Positions 11,987-23,962 of a stretch of 64,000 bases of DNA are shown here, piece after piece (the first letter of the stretch is position 1; each line of letters begins with the position of its first letter). The position numbers and the translations under genes were made by a program. The stretch comes from Bretschneidera sinensis (Eukaryota; Streptophyta; Magnoliopsida; Brassicales; Akaniaceae), in the NCBI GenBank assembly GCA_023935145.1, contig CM043702.1, positions 55,010,501-55,074,500 of the forward strand. The letters run 5' to 3'. The notes below the pieces were generated by a model, which saw only the letters and a program-made list of their open reading frames with translations, was not told where the DNA came from and searched no databases.

Positions 11987-11998
11987 GCTCTGATATCA
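11987..11998 (-). other. Primer binding site of the inverted copy (initiator tRNA-Met type)
   Basis: On the minus strand TGATATCAGAGC stands 4 bases inside the LTR end, one base different from TGGTATCAGAGC. This fixes the orientation and the LTR boundary at 12003. Confidence 0.85.
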
Positions 11999-12002
11999 AA
12001 AT

Positions 12003-14397
12003 TGTAATGACCAATCCCAGGTGAGCTCTCTCCGAGGGGGTGTCATCCTATAGCACGACACATACATGCAATAACTAATACATCATCATCCAAATAAACT
12101 ATTCACAAATACTTCCTCAACTCTTTCCAAAGGAGATACAATTCTTTCATATATAATAATTACAACATATTCAAATAGTTACAATATGCATGAAGATATA
12201 TTTTACTTTCTCAAAAAATTTCTTTTTCTTTCTTTGTACAATATGAGGATGCTGACCACAAGGACTTATTTAAGCTACTCACTCTGAGTCTCAGATCAAT
12301 AATTTATTGCTCCTACCCGCAACCCAAAATTTATTTAACAATGAGGAGTAAGCTTCACAAGTTCAGTGAATTCAATTTACTAGAAGTGCTCGATTTGTAT
12401 ACTTCTACTCATATTTATATCTCAATCATACTCATAATTCAAAGATAATTATTCATCTATCAATTCTCATATAAATAGCTCAACTCATTTATCAATCATT
12501 TCTAAATCATATAGTTTCAATTATCACATTTACATTCTTTCAGATTCTATCTCATATATTTAATCAACTCAAAACTATCATTTTAATATCATTTTCATCA
12601 TAATGACCTTATCATGAGGTTCACATCATATAAACAGTAATTTACTATATATATGTATATATTACATCTCATTTTCAATCACTTTCTCATCTTCACTATC
12701 TCATTATGAGACTCCTATTTCTATCATCATTTTATAATCAATTTGATGCCTTAGCATCTCAATAATAATAAATTTAATATATCTGCATCCACATCCTCAT
12801 TTCATAATTTCATTTCTTTCTTTCTCATCACATCATTCGTATTATTACTCCATACTATCAACATATGTGAAATATCAATATTTGGTATAACTTCTAGGAA
12901 CATCTTCCCACATATCGACATGCTTCATCCAGACCAGTCATGATTATGGTCTTCCATCTATGAATATGATCAACAACACGCAAGTAAGCATACCATAATA
13001 TCATACAAATCAAATTATTTCTTCAATAAAATCTTTCTTTTCATAATAAAATCAAATTATCTCTTCATATACGTTTTTAACTTATCAATCATATATTCTC
13101 AACTTATTCATTTCTCCTTTCAGTATATTTTTATCAATTTCTATCAATTCATCTTTTCAAGGATATAATTTCACCAACTTTTCATATTTATTTATTTCAA
13201 TCATAATATAAATCATACTTTTATTAACTCATCAATTTCAAACATATTTCATATAATTCATCAAATCAATATATATTCAATAACTAATTCACACATTAAT
13301 TCATTTTCAGTTTTATATACTTTTCATATTGGTCTCGTTTACTAACATTAAATTAAACTCACCATGTAGCACTTAAAGCTACTCGTGGGCCACCTCCTTT
13401 CCTTTCCTGTTCTTTTCAGCAATTACATCAGATTGTTGATCACCACCACTTAATCATAATATCATACTCATTAATTTTTTTATCTTTATTTCAATTTTCT
13501 ATACCCTGTACCGGATTAGATTTTATGTATTCATGTTTAACTTCTTTAAACTCAATACTTTCAACAACAAAAATCTTTTCATTCTGTTTGAATTCAAGTT
13601 TAAAGCTTCTTTTAAGAAATGTAGAAGAATAATTTCAAAGACTTGATTTCCAATATTACCTTTTAAATGTTTCTTTCTTAGATTTTTTGAAAATCCTTCC
13701 CTAAATCACTCGATTTCAAGACAAGATTATCAAATTCTTCAATTGCAAAGTGTTTGAATGTGTTTATACCGTTTCTAGAGAGACAGTGATTTTAGAGAGA
13801 GAAAATGAATTTGTAAATTGATTTCAAACTTCAAAATTCTATTTATATGAAATTTTACTGTTTGACTGGTCAGCTACTTGATCGACCGATTGACCGGTTA
13901 TAAAAATTTACAAGTTTTCCCCTGCAATACCAATCGGTTAGCAGTCGACCAACCAGTCTACTGGCTCCCTTGCCAGTCGATAAGTCTAGTAACCAGCCAA
14001 TCGCCATTCATCAAAAATTAACAAAATGCCATTTTTTCATTGTCGGTCGGCTAACTAGTCACCCTTACCAGCCAACCGGTTGGGTAACCAATCAATTGGA
14101 CGGTCGATTGATCCAACCTTTAATCTTTCCAAAAAAAATCAAACTTTCTTTCAAAAAAATTTCTATCTCTTTTCTTTAATCTTTCAAAAATTTATATACT
14201 TCTTTCTTTGTAAAATTTCTAACACTTTTCTAATAAAATATTCAACATTTTTCTCAAAAATTATTTCAAATTCAACATTCCACTTCATTCAACATTTTTC
14301 TTCAAAATTCTTTCAAATTCAATTTTCATGTATGCATATAAAATTCAATAATATTCAATTACTCTTTTACCCTTATATAAAGGGTACAAGTATTACA
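12003..14397 (-). repeat. LTR of the inverted copy (complete, 2395 bases)
   Basis: On the plus strand it starts TGTAATGACC and ends GTATTACA, giving TG...CA ends. The primer site lies on its inner side. Long stretches are the reverse complement of 14398-16390, for example the aagcttcacaagttcagtga block near 12350 against its partner near 16300. A cluster of GACCGGTT/AGTCGACC-like motifs lies at 13860-14110. No gene. Confidence 0.85.
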
Positions 14398-14408
14398 ACT
14401 TGTACCCT
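14381..14408. repeat. Centre of a long LTR palindrome
   Basis: An 11-base arm AGGGTACAAGT (14381-14391) is followed by the 6-base spacer ATTACA and the exact complement ACTTGTACCCT (14398-14408). Further out the arms stay alignable as inverted repeats with roughly 80 % identity near the centre, extending over two whole LTRs. Confidence 0.9.
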
Positions 14409-16390
14409 CGATATAAAGGTAAAACAGTAAATTGAATTATATTGAATCTAACATGCATACATACGTGAATTGAAAGTTGACTTTGAGATAATTTTAGAAG
14501 AAAAAAATTGAATAAATTTGACGAAAAGAATTAGAAATTTTTTTTTGAAGAAAGAAAATAATAATTTTGAAATTTTAACAAATATCAATCGACCGTAGAG
14601 TTGACTAGTGGGTGATCGGTCGGCAAACCGATCGGCTAGTAAGACGACCAAAAATTTTGAAATTTGGTTAATGAAAAGGTGGTCGATTGGTTTGGCGGAA
14701 CCAATCAATCGATTGGTCGGTTGGCCGATCAACTAGTCGAGTGATCGATAGGTGAACCGATGGGCTGGCAGTCTACCGGCGGTTAAAGTGGCAATTTTGA
14801 AATTTTTAAGTGTCCAACCGATCCATCGGGTAATCGACTGGTCAAACAAAAAATTTTGTATAAAAGGGATTTTCAAGCGTTTTAAACCATTATTACGAAT
14901 TGAAATTTGTTTTCTCTCTCTAGAAAATATTGTCTTAGAAATAGTTTGATTCACGACAAGATTTCCAAGAATTTCGTTTTGAGAAGGTAAAAAATCTAAA
15001 TTTTGATTATAACAGTCTTATTTTGAGAGTTTAATTCATGTAGTTTTCATAAACAAAAATTTCATTAAAACTTTGAAATTCAGTAAGATGAACATACATA
15101 CATGAAATATAACCGAGTATAGAGTATAGAAATTGAAAGAATGAGATAGAGAAATTAATGAGTATTTTATGATTAGGTGGTGGTGATATCAATCCGGAGA
15201 AATTGCTGAGAGGAACAAGAAAGGAAAGGACGTGATCCACAATTAGCTTTAAGTTCTACGTAGTGAGTTGAATTTACTGTTAGTAAACGAGACAGACATG
15301 AAAACTACATTAAATTTGAAATGACTAATAATATGAAATAATTATTAAATATATATTATGAATGTGTTGATTTGATGAAATATACGTTATATGTGATAAT
15401 TGAATAATTAAATAGAAGTATGAATTAAGATATGCCTGAAAACGAATATATGAAAGTTAATGAGATTATATCCTTAAAACAATAAAGTGATGAAATACAT
15501 CTTTGAGAAGAGACTTAAATTTCTTGAGATTATGTGATAAATAAATTGATATTATATATGAAAAGATGATTTGAACTATATGATGAAAAAAATATTTCAT
15601 GAAAGAAAATGATTTTTGAATTTTATGATGATATAATATGTCTGCTTTTATGTGGTTATTCATATGCATGTTGGGACCACTAGAGATATGGAGTATGTGT
15701 TCTCGGGAAAGATTAGAATCATGGCTAGTCTGGATGTAAACATAACGACATGTGGGAAGATGTTCCCAAACATTGTACTAGAGACTGGTATAGATACTCG
15801 AAAATGGATGAATTACCCATATGTTGATAGTATGAATGAGATGAGATGTGATGTGATGTGATTTGATAGAAAGAAAGATATAAAATAATGAAATGGGGAT
15901 GTGGATGCATATATGTTTATTTTTTACAATAATTGAGATGCTAAGGCATCAATTTGATTATAAATTGATGATATAATTATGAGTCTCATGATGAGTCAAT
16001 TAAGATGATAATTGATGAATATTTGATTTAATATGATATATAGTACATGATTGTTGTATGATGTGAACCTCATGATAAGGCAATTATGATAAAAAGATGA
16101 TGAAAATAATATTAAAATAATAATTATAATTGATTGAAGTATATGAAATGAAATAAAAAAGAATATATATATATACACACACACATATATACATATATAT
16201 GATTTTAGAATTGATAAATAACTGATTTGAACTATCCATATGAGAATTGAGATATAAAATATGACTAGAAGCATACAAATCGAGTACTTCTAGTAAATTG
16301 TAATTCATTGAGCTTGCGAAGCTTATTCCTCAATATTAAATGATTTTGGACTAAAAGTAAGTAAATTAAGTAAGTCCTCGTGGTTAGCAT
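14398..16390 (+). repeat. 3' LTR of element B, left part (continues at 25241-25541)
   Basis: A plus-strand LTR lacking its first six bases (TGTAAT), starting ACTTGTACCC. It is interrupted at 16390 by element A2 and resumes at 25241, ending GTTCGTTACA at 25541, about 2294 bases in total. It matches 4745-5750 (the 5' LTR of B). A cluster of TCGACCGATCGG-like motifs lies at 14580-14850 and an AT/AC microsatellite at about 16160-16200. ORFs seen here are AT-rich chance frames. Confidence 0.85.
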
Positions 16391-17664
16391 TGTTGTGCAA
16401 TTATCTACCTAAATTATTAAGCAAATAATCGAACTTGTTTTACTTGCAAGTGCACAAGGTCAACAGTAGCATAGTGTGCAAGTGCGAGATCATCTCCACA
16501 GGGATTGGTGAATTTTGTTTTAGAATCAGTTTCACAGTGTAAAATGATATAAATAAATATTGAGTTGAGATCGATAATGATAAGAACATAGGGCTTTGAT
16601 ATCCACCGCTAATCATACTTTCCCAATAAGTAATGTGCCAATGCTCTAACCCTACCATGAATACCTAATGGTTGTCAACCTAAGGGTTTGGTCCACTCCT
16701 TAAGCTATTGATCTCCCTTAGCAACGAGTTAGGCATGGTGTATACTCTAACTCTTTTCTCTCATAAGGGATTCAGCATAGTGTATACTGAGTTGTTCCTT
16801 GAGAAAGCATAAGGTTTGTGGAAATTGACAACCACACGGGACCTAGGGCATGTTGAATAGTTTCGTTTTCCCATGTTGATTAACCCAAGAATCCGGTGTG
16901 GATTTCTTTTGTTACTGTTGTCAGACCCAAGACTCGGTCATCCAAATTGATCTAACTAACCAATCCATACCAAATGCATGCGTTGATCAGATAAACACAT
17001 ATGAGGAATTCAATAAAATAGGCATTAATCAATTAAAGCATCATAACATGGCTAATCGCAAAGGCAACAATACTCATATATGGAAAAACATAATTAGGGC
17101 TTTAATTAAGCCCTATAAAGAAGTTAGTTACACATGCTGATTATGTTGAACATCATAAACTAAACTAAGTAAAAAGATAAAACCCGAAGAATACTGTGGA
17201 GAAGGGTCGTCAATTCCTCTCCAAAGCTTACAACTCAAAGAAAAATCAAAAAGTAAAGTTTATATGTTTTAAAAACCTATATATAGGGTTCTAAGGACAC
17301 CTCGAAACCTTAATTTCCAAAATAAGACCGAAGAAATCTTTCCAAAACTGGCTCTGCTGCCTCTCTATGCATGTGCGCTCGATCTCATGTTTCTGCACTC
17401 GAGCGCATGGTTGCGCTTGAGCCTTCTGGATGTGCGCACGAGTGCTTGTGCACTCGATCACAACAACTTTGTGCTCGATCGCACTTAGCTGGTTTTAGAT
17501 CTTCAGTTTTTCTTCCTTAGAGCTCTAAAATGCTATCTTTTCTTCAAATACCTATTAAAAACACAAAAAACACATAAATGAAGTAGAATTACTAAAATAC
17601 ATAAACAAAGAGCCTAACAACTGTAAATTAAGGGGCTTAAATATGAATATTTAAGCACTTATCA
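16391..17664 (-). repeat. 3' LTR of A2
   Basis: 1274 bases, TGTTGTGC... to ...CACTTATCA on the plus strand. It matches 23963-25240 with scattered differences (a few per cent by eye), so this is an older insertion than the Athila at 51897. A CGATCG/GCGCTCGA motif cluster lies at 17380-17490. Confidence 0.92.
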
Positions 17665-17701
17665 CACCCCCAAATTTACATATTGCTAGTCCCTTAGCAA
17701 T
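17665..17701 (-). promoter_or_regulatory. Polypurine tract and adjoining hairpin of A2
   Basis: On the minus strand AAATTTGGGGGTG directly precedes the 3' LTR and is the plus-strand primer. Immediately upstream is an inverted repeat ATTGCTAG-TCCC-TTAGCAAT (17682-17701 on plus). The young Athila has the same hairpin, with perfect arms, at 53561-53579 in the same place. Confidence 0.85.
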
Positions 17702-19039
17702 ACAAAATGAAAAACTATTTGAAAAGCAAAATCAAAGATAAATTCATCATTCATGATATCTAAAAATTTGGGTTGCACACAAAACCATGATGTTTGTTCA
17801 TGAGTAGGCTTAAAAATATAAACACATATTCGCAATGAATAAGGGTTTTAAATTCTAACTACTTACACAAGGCTGGTTTAAGGCATCACAATTTTGACTT
17901 AGTGTGTGCTGAATTAGTGCATAAAAGATGAAGCTTCCAAATAATTCCAATGTATAGTGTTTCAGTATCTTAACATTCATCTAATTTCCTATCAGAATGA
18001 ACACTAATGGCATAGTTTTATTTCTTTTCTTTTTCTTTTATTATGATATTTTTGCCACGTTGAGTTCCATTAAGCTTTCTAATTGACCCATGTAGCGAGT
18101 GTTTAGCCAATGACTCCCAAACCAGATGGTTTTAGGGCATTAGGTGTAAAGACACCCTTAAAGACTTACTAACTCGAGTCAAAAAGGCTACGAAACTAAC
18201 TGGTCTTAATGTTCTCAAGCAAAATCCCCACCTTTTGACGTGAACACTCACTGCTTACTCAGACAAGAGGTCCAGTTACTCAGTGAAAACTTTATTTAAT
18301 GATCATTATATGCATAATTCCCACCTTTTGACGTGAACACCGAATGCTTACTGAGGCAAGAGGTCCAGTTACTCAGTGGGAAGTTTATTTAAGGATCATT
18401 ATGAGCATTTTATTTTCTCTTTTTGCACAATAAATATTTTTCTCTATTTTTCTATGCCAAAGTGTTATTCTAACAAGTTATCCGATTACAGTTAGGTCAT
18501 GGAAACATATACATAAAAATTATATATCATACCTCACAACATTATGTTCTAATGTGCTCGTGTCAGATTTAGATCAAACTTGTGAATTCTTAAATGCCTT
18601 GAGGTAGGTAATTAAACTTTTAAAAAGTTATTATTAGACTATGTGTTCTAGATTTTTAAGCTTACTGATGAAGTTTTATCATAAATTTTGTTTTAAATCA
18701 ACCTAAATTCTCAAAATATTATGAACATGCATTTATCTTTTCAAAAATACGAAAAAAAAAACTGGGACAGAGTGTGTGAATGTGTCTCCCATACCCCCAA
18801 ACTTAATGTACACATTGTCCCCAATGTGTGAGTGACATGGAAAGATCTAACCTGGGAGATGGAGAATTAGATAGTTGGCATGGCTCATTGCATGCCCCCA
18901 AACTTGAACTGGATGCACTCACTATGTCCCTAAAAATGAAAAACAAACGTAATACCGAAAAAAAGGAAATATTAATAAGAAACGGTTATATAAAAGTAAA
19001 TACTAAATAAAAGACAATACTAAAAAGAAAAAGATATGT
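17702..19039 (-). other. 3' non-coding region of A2
   Basis: Matches bases 1-1130 of A1 (for example the gtttagccaatgactcccaa block at 18101 and 257). It contains two nearly repeated segments of about 100 bases (around 18225-18300 and 18320-18395, 'ccaccttttgacgtgaacac' in both). No credible ORF. Confidence 0.75.
18791..18827 (-). other. Internal hairpin plus G-run (PPT-like) module of A2
   Basis: A perfect inverted repeat with 8-base arms (ACACATTG, loop TCCC, CAATGTGT; 18808-18827) is followed on the minus strand by TTAAGTTTGGGGGT. A second G-run (AAGTTTGGGGGCATG) lies near 18893-18907. This copies the layout of the true polypurine tract 1.1 kb away. Confidence 0.6.
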
Positions 19040-20199
19040 TGTGGGGTGTCTCCCATGAGCGCTAAGTTTTACATCTTCAGCTAGACGGGGTACCGTTCTC
19101 ACTGTTGGTCTCCAAGTGGTGCAGTCAATGAGGTGCTTGGTGCGGAGGTAGTCGATCGAGGATGGCCTGGAGCATCGCCTCCTATCTCGTAAAGCATGCC
19201 TCCAAGCCATCTATGCATTGATGTACCAATAAGGTCGCCTCCCTATCCTCCCGGCAGATGTCAGAGAGCTCACATCAGAAAGAGGACAGCTCTTCTAGAA
19301 GGTGCTGGTACTCGGTGGACCCCATGTCTGGCTGGTCCTCCTCCCAAGTACGGATCTCTATTGGGTGCTCAGTGTCTGGGATCATCCTCCACAGGCTCAT
19401 CAGTAAGTACATGCCCTTGGGGTCCTCGGGACATATGGGACTAGCATAGAATCCACTGGCTTCTCCCAAAGAATGGGTAATCACTCACTAGTCCATCAAT
19501 GGAGGAGCCCTTGATCCACTTTCTCTTAAAGATATAGCTGAGGAGGACATGGATATGGTCCCAAAACTTATAGATCTGGCTCCATATGATAGTTGGAATG
19601 GAATACCAATGTCCACGGTGGAATGCGTACAGGGCCTGTAGGAACTGGTCCTTCCTCTGGGTCTTGTGCCCCAATGGGCATATAATACCCTAGAGGATGG
19701 AGTCCACAAGCCAGAGTCATGGAGGCAACTTGGACCAGCTCCCAGAGTTGTTGTACCGATCAGCGTACTGGCCCGCACACATATCCTTAATGATGTGGGA
19801 AAGAGGAAAAGGCTCTAGCTATTCCTCCATATGAGTGTCCTCAGGAGGGGACTCATCACAACAGTGAAGAGCAGCAGCGATGTCAATAGTGGTCACCTCA
19901 ATGAACTTGCCCTAGACTGAAGAAGATAAGATCTCCGGTCTGTTGCAGTCGAAGGATAAGTTCTCGTAGAACTGGACTACAAATCGGATATATGCAGTCA
20001 AACAAACAGGCTTGAACAGCCGCTTCAGTCCCCAGTTCTTGAATTCTTGAACCGCCCATCAAGTGGCGTCCAAGCTCGTAAAATCAGCATCAATGTTAAA
20101 AGTAGTCTCGAACAAGATTTCTCTTTGTTCAAAATTGGGGCTGGATGACTGGGGGCTGCTGCTAGACGCTCGAGAAGTGGAGGCAACTTGTTTAGGCAT
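19040..20199 (-). pseudogene. Additional ORF of A2 (possibly the 'putative plant transposon protein' family), decayed
   Basis: Starting at the ATG at 20199 (MPKQVASTSRASS) a protein of about 380 residues can be followed. It is broken by five in-frame stops (20059-20061, 19912-19914, 19819-19821, 19717-19719, 19690-19692) and a frameshift near 19490. Recognisable stretches are FEQREILFETTFNIDADF, FKNWGLKRLFKPVCLTAYIR, ICPLGHKTQRKDQFLQALYA, FHRGHWYSIPTIIWSQIYKF and, after the shift, PICPEDPKGMYLLMSLWRMI. The tail is charged. It lies between the protease and the 3' LTR, where Tat/Athila elements may carry an extra gene. The style resembles proteins labelled putative plant transposon protein; this family call is uncertain, but the length of conserved frame argues for a real gene once. 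Confidence 0.6.
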
Positions 20200-21201
20200 C
20201 TTGGGCTAGTTTTTGTCCAATTTGCGCTCGATCGTAGTTGAGGTGTGCTTGATCACACTTGGTGACCTTCACTCGATCACAGAGGCCTTGCACTCAAGAG
20301 CACTGGGTCAGGCAATCTGTTAAACAGTTTGTGGGCGACAGACGTTGGAAGCTGTGGGCAGCACCCTAACACGATCTCAAACCCCTACAAAAATGAAACA
20401 CAACCACACAACCAACACAACACACGAGATATGTAAATAATTAGTAAAATATAAATCTAAAACGTGTTCGATTGTGGGTGGTAATAAACTAAGTAGAAAA
20501 GAAAAACGGCTACGGGTATACCTGGTGTGCACGTGAATGTGATTGGTTGTGTAAAGGGGGAATGATAATGATGATAAGTGAATGAAATGTGGGATAGGGG
20601 AGGGTTAGGATTATGGGAGATAAGATGGAGTGAGAGTGAGAGTGTTGTGCGAGACGGAGAGTACAAGAGAGAGAGAGAGACAGAGACAGAGTGTATGAGG
20701 GAGAGTAAATGTAAGAAGTTTAACAAAATCAGGTGTTTTAAACTTAACACGTGACTTTCTGCCCTGAGTGCGCTCGAACGCATGGTGAAGTGCGCTCAAT
20801 CGCACTTATGCACAAGTGTGTGCGTGGGTGTGTTGCGCTCCCGTGCTATGGAGCGCAGGGCGAGAGTTCGCTCAAGCACACTGTGTGGTGAGCTCGATCG
20901 CAAAGCAGAAAGTGCTGAAAATCAAATAAAATATAAAAGGACTAAAAGGATGAAAAATAATGAAAAAAATTAACATAAATAAAACCATACCGTACTCAGT
21001 TGCCTCGGTACCACTAACCTCAAATAGAGGTGCTTGAGCTGCATGATTATCAAAGTCGGAACTGCTCAAGCACTCTCTATAGCAGCTTCAACTTTAGTCT
21101 TTTGGTAGGGAGTACCTAAAGTCCCCCTCAGGTGGCTTAAGTACTCTTAGTGTTGCTGCATAGTTATCTTGGCTTAATTCGATCAGCTCATGCATAGGCA
21201 A
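20200..21201 (-). other. A2 spacer between protease and extra ORF
   Basis: No credible gene. It holds CGATCG motif clusters at 20225-20300 and 20765-20900 and a GA-rich microsatellite at about 20630-20705. A short pol-like scrap lies near 21060-21190, too degraded to name. The predicted frames here are chance. Confidence 0.6.
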
Positions 21202-21891
21202 CTATCTTTTGTCACCCGATCTGGAATGTATTGGAGAGGCCTCATGGAGGTGCATAGCTTTATTGATGTTATCAGTAGCGTCTTCATATTTTGGCTCAAT
21301 ATCTAAACTTGTGACACTAAGGGTGAGGGTGGTCTCTAATGGATCAATGTGATGGACCTGAAAAGCTTGCTTAACAACACCTTGCATCAAGCAGACATTA
21401 GAAGATTCCATATCATTTTTAGGTGAATTCAATGTATCAAATATTTTGAATTCTATTTCCTCACCACTGACCTTCATAGTGACAATACCCTTTTTCACAC
21501 AATTATTCATATCAGCAGTTATCATAAAGGGTCTTCCTAAGATTATAGGCAGAGGTAATGGCATAGGACATTCTTCCATATCTAATACAATAAAAACAGC
21601 AGGTAAAATAAATTTACCTACCTTCACCAAGACATCCTTGAGAATACCTCTTGGTCGTTTGATGCTTCTGTCTGCTAGTTGCAAAGTGATGGAAATAGGT
21701 TGAAGCTCCCCCAAACCTAGTGTCTTGAACACAGTGTATGTCAACAAATTTACACTCGCCCCTAGATCCAATAATGCATGCTCAAATAGTTGGTCACCTA
21801 TCCTGTAAAGAATGGTAAAACTACCCGGATCTTTTAGTTTTGGTGGTAGTTTTCTTAACAGCACAGCACTTACCTCTTCGGCCAGAGCCAC
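21202..21891 (-). pseudogene. Retropepsin-like protease of A2
   Basis: A 229-codon frame. Near the N-terminus lies the protease motif LLDLGASVNLL, followed by VFKTLGLGELQPISITLQLA and the flap/second loop region (DRSIKRPRGILKDVLVKVGK, then LPLPIILGRPFMITADM with the ILGRPF signature). This is the Athila/Tat-type aspartic protease, closely like residues 615-720 of the young Athila protein at 55932-60635. Downstream are non-protease residues (TFQVHHIDPLETTL-like) shared with A1. A stop separates it from the gag end at 21961. RT does not follow. Confidence 0.85.
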
Positions 21892-21960
21892 TGTCTTATG
21901 TTCCTGAAACTTCCTTTTGTTAGTGCAATAATCTTTCAGAAATTTAGCATAAGCAGGTAT

Positions 21961-23511
21961 TTATTGAATTGCATCTAATAAAGGAATATTTATTTCAACT
22001 TTTCGCAAGGTTTCAAAGATATCAAGCAGTTTATTTTCTTTCTTTCGTTTTACTAACCTTTGCAGGAAGGGTGGTGCATTCACCTTCTCTATCTCACTTA
22101 CCTTTGATGAGGATGCTTTATTTGTAGATGCTTGTGTAGGCTCATCAGCTCCTATGATCTTACCATTTTTTAGGATTGTCACAGCATTCAGTTGTTGATG
22201 TCCTCTAGGATTAGGTAATGGTTGGGCTGGAAGTTCACTTTGCTTTCTATCACTAAGTTCCTTGGCCAATTGCCCCATTTGTACCTCTAGTCTTTGAATG
22301 GCTTGTTCATATTTTACAGTGGTTTGTCTTATCTCAGTCCAAAATTTCCTTTCATCTACCATGAACTGATCTTGTGAGGTCGTCAACTATTATTGCTGGG
22401 TTGCCAATTGCTTCACAAGACTCTCCAGGTCACTATTCTTTATTTCGAGAGCTGAATCAGCTGTTGGCTGGGAGTTCTTTTGATGTTCTTGATGGTTTAG
22501 GGCATTTTGATTGTTGCTCCAACAGAAATTGGGGTGGTTTCGCCATCCAGGATTGTAAGTGTTTGCATATGGGTTGTTCTTTGGTGGATAGTTGCTTGGT
22601 CCCACATAATTTTCTTGCTCTGGGTCTGCAGATGGATACAAAGGACATATCTCAATATTATGATCAAATTGAGAACATATAGCACATACTTGGAGTAGTG
22701 CAGCTGGTGGATTAGGTGAGGCATTCTGAGCAGTCATGGCTTTGATAAGCAGATCTAGTTTCCTCTCCACAGCAGCTATTTGGGTAGAGGATCCACCACT
22801 TAGAGTCACCTCACGCATACCTTTTCTTTTGGATCCATGTCTACCTCTAGAGGAAAATTGCTGGGTGTGCTCACTTAATGTCTCTAATAGTTCCATGGCT
22901 TCTTCTCTACTCTTCTCCATCAACACACCTCCACAACCTGAATCCATAATACTTTTATTAGTATCACTCAAACCTTCATAAAAAGCTTGTACAAGTTCAT
23001 TCTGAGGTAGATTGTGATGTGGGCATTTGAGTAGCAGCTCGTTGAAATGTCCCCATACCTCAAAGAATAGGTCTCTTTCCTTTTATTGAAAGGACTGAAT
23101 CTCCTTCCTCATTTGCCTTGTCTTTTGGGCTGGAAAAAACTTTCTTAGGAACTTGCTGGCCAACTCTTCCCAAGTGTGGATAGAAATTGTAGGAAATGAA
23201 TTGTACCATAGTTTAGCATTATCTTTTAAGGAAAAAGGGAAAAGAATTAACCTGATTCCTTCTTGGTCTAGGCCCCGGATGTGCTGGAACTTGCAGAGAT
23301 CAAAGAATTCTCGAAGGTGCAAGTGTGGATCCTTATTAGGTGTACCCCTAAAGTGAGTTAATGCACTGAGTATCTGCGGAGATATGTAGTAATTGCCTTC
23401 TACCTCTGGTTGATAAGCAATGCAAGATGGCTGGTTGAGGTTCCGTGGGATGAAAGATTGCTTCATCGGTCTTCGCTCAGGTGGTTGTTGGTTTTCTAGC
23501 TGTTCTGCCAT
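21961..23511 (-). pseudogene. Gag of A2, broken into three frames
   Basis: From 23511 downward: N-terminal and core part (MAEQLENQQPPERRPMKQSF, then ILSALTHFRGTPNKDPHLH and WEELASKFLRKFFPAQKTRQ), a TAA stop at about 23083, a second piece 22390-22971 with the zinc-knuckle-like CAICSQFDHNIEICP, then a third piece 21961-22386 with the Q-rich coiled-coil region. It aligns through its whole length with the intact gag of A1 (1681-3060). Plus-strand frames over the same bases are shadows. Confidence 0.88.
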
Positions 23512-23939
23512 TTATGCTTCTTCCTAGGATTCTTCTTCTACCTCTTCGGAGTTGTCTCTAAATCTTTGTCGAATAGTCCGCTCAAGTTCTATATCAAGGG
23601 GAAAGAAAGGGGGATTCCTGGATCAAAGCCCTTACATGAATCAGAAGAAAAAAAGTTGCTTCAGTGCAGCAGTTCAGCACTGCTGCTCGGGTAGCCTCTG
23701 CCTCAAGTGCGCTCGATCGCACAAGGCAGTGCACTCGATTGCAAGTGTCACAAAGAGCTTCTGCTGTAGTGCCTAAAACAGAAAACAAAAAGAAAATAGA
23801 TTAGGTTTTTGATGCAACAAAATAAACTGAAAAGCAGAAACTTAGAATTTTTTAGATTTTTGATAAAAATAAAACAGAATAAAATAAAATAAAATGACTA
23901 GACGAAACAAAAATAATTATAAAAAGAAATTTAGTGCAA

Positions 23940-23956
23940 TTCCGGCAACGGCGCCA
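23940..23956 (-). other. Primer binding site of A2, tRNA-Asp
   Basis: Plus strand attccggcaacggcgcca, the end of plant tRNA-Asp with two C positions altered. It lies 6 bases inside the LTR. Confidence 0.88.
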
Positions 23957-23962
23957 AAAACT

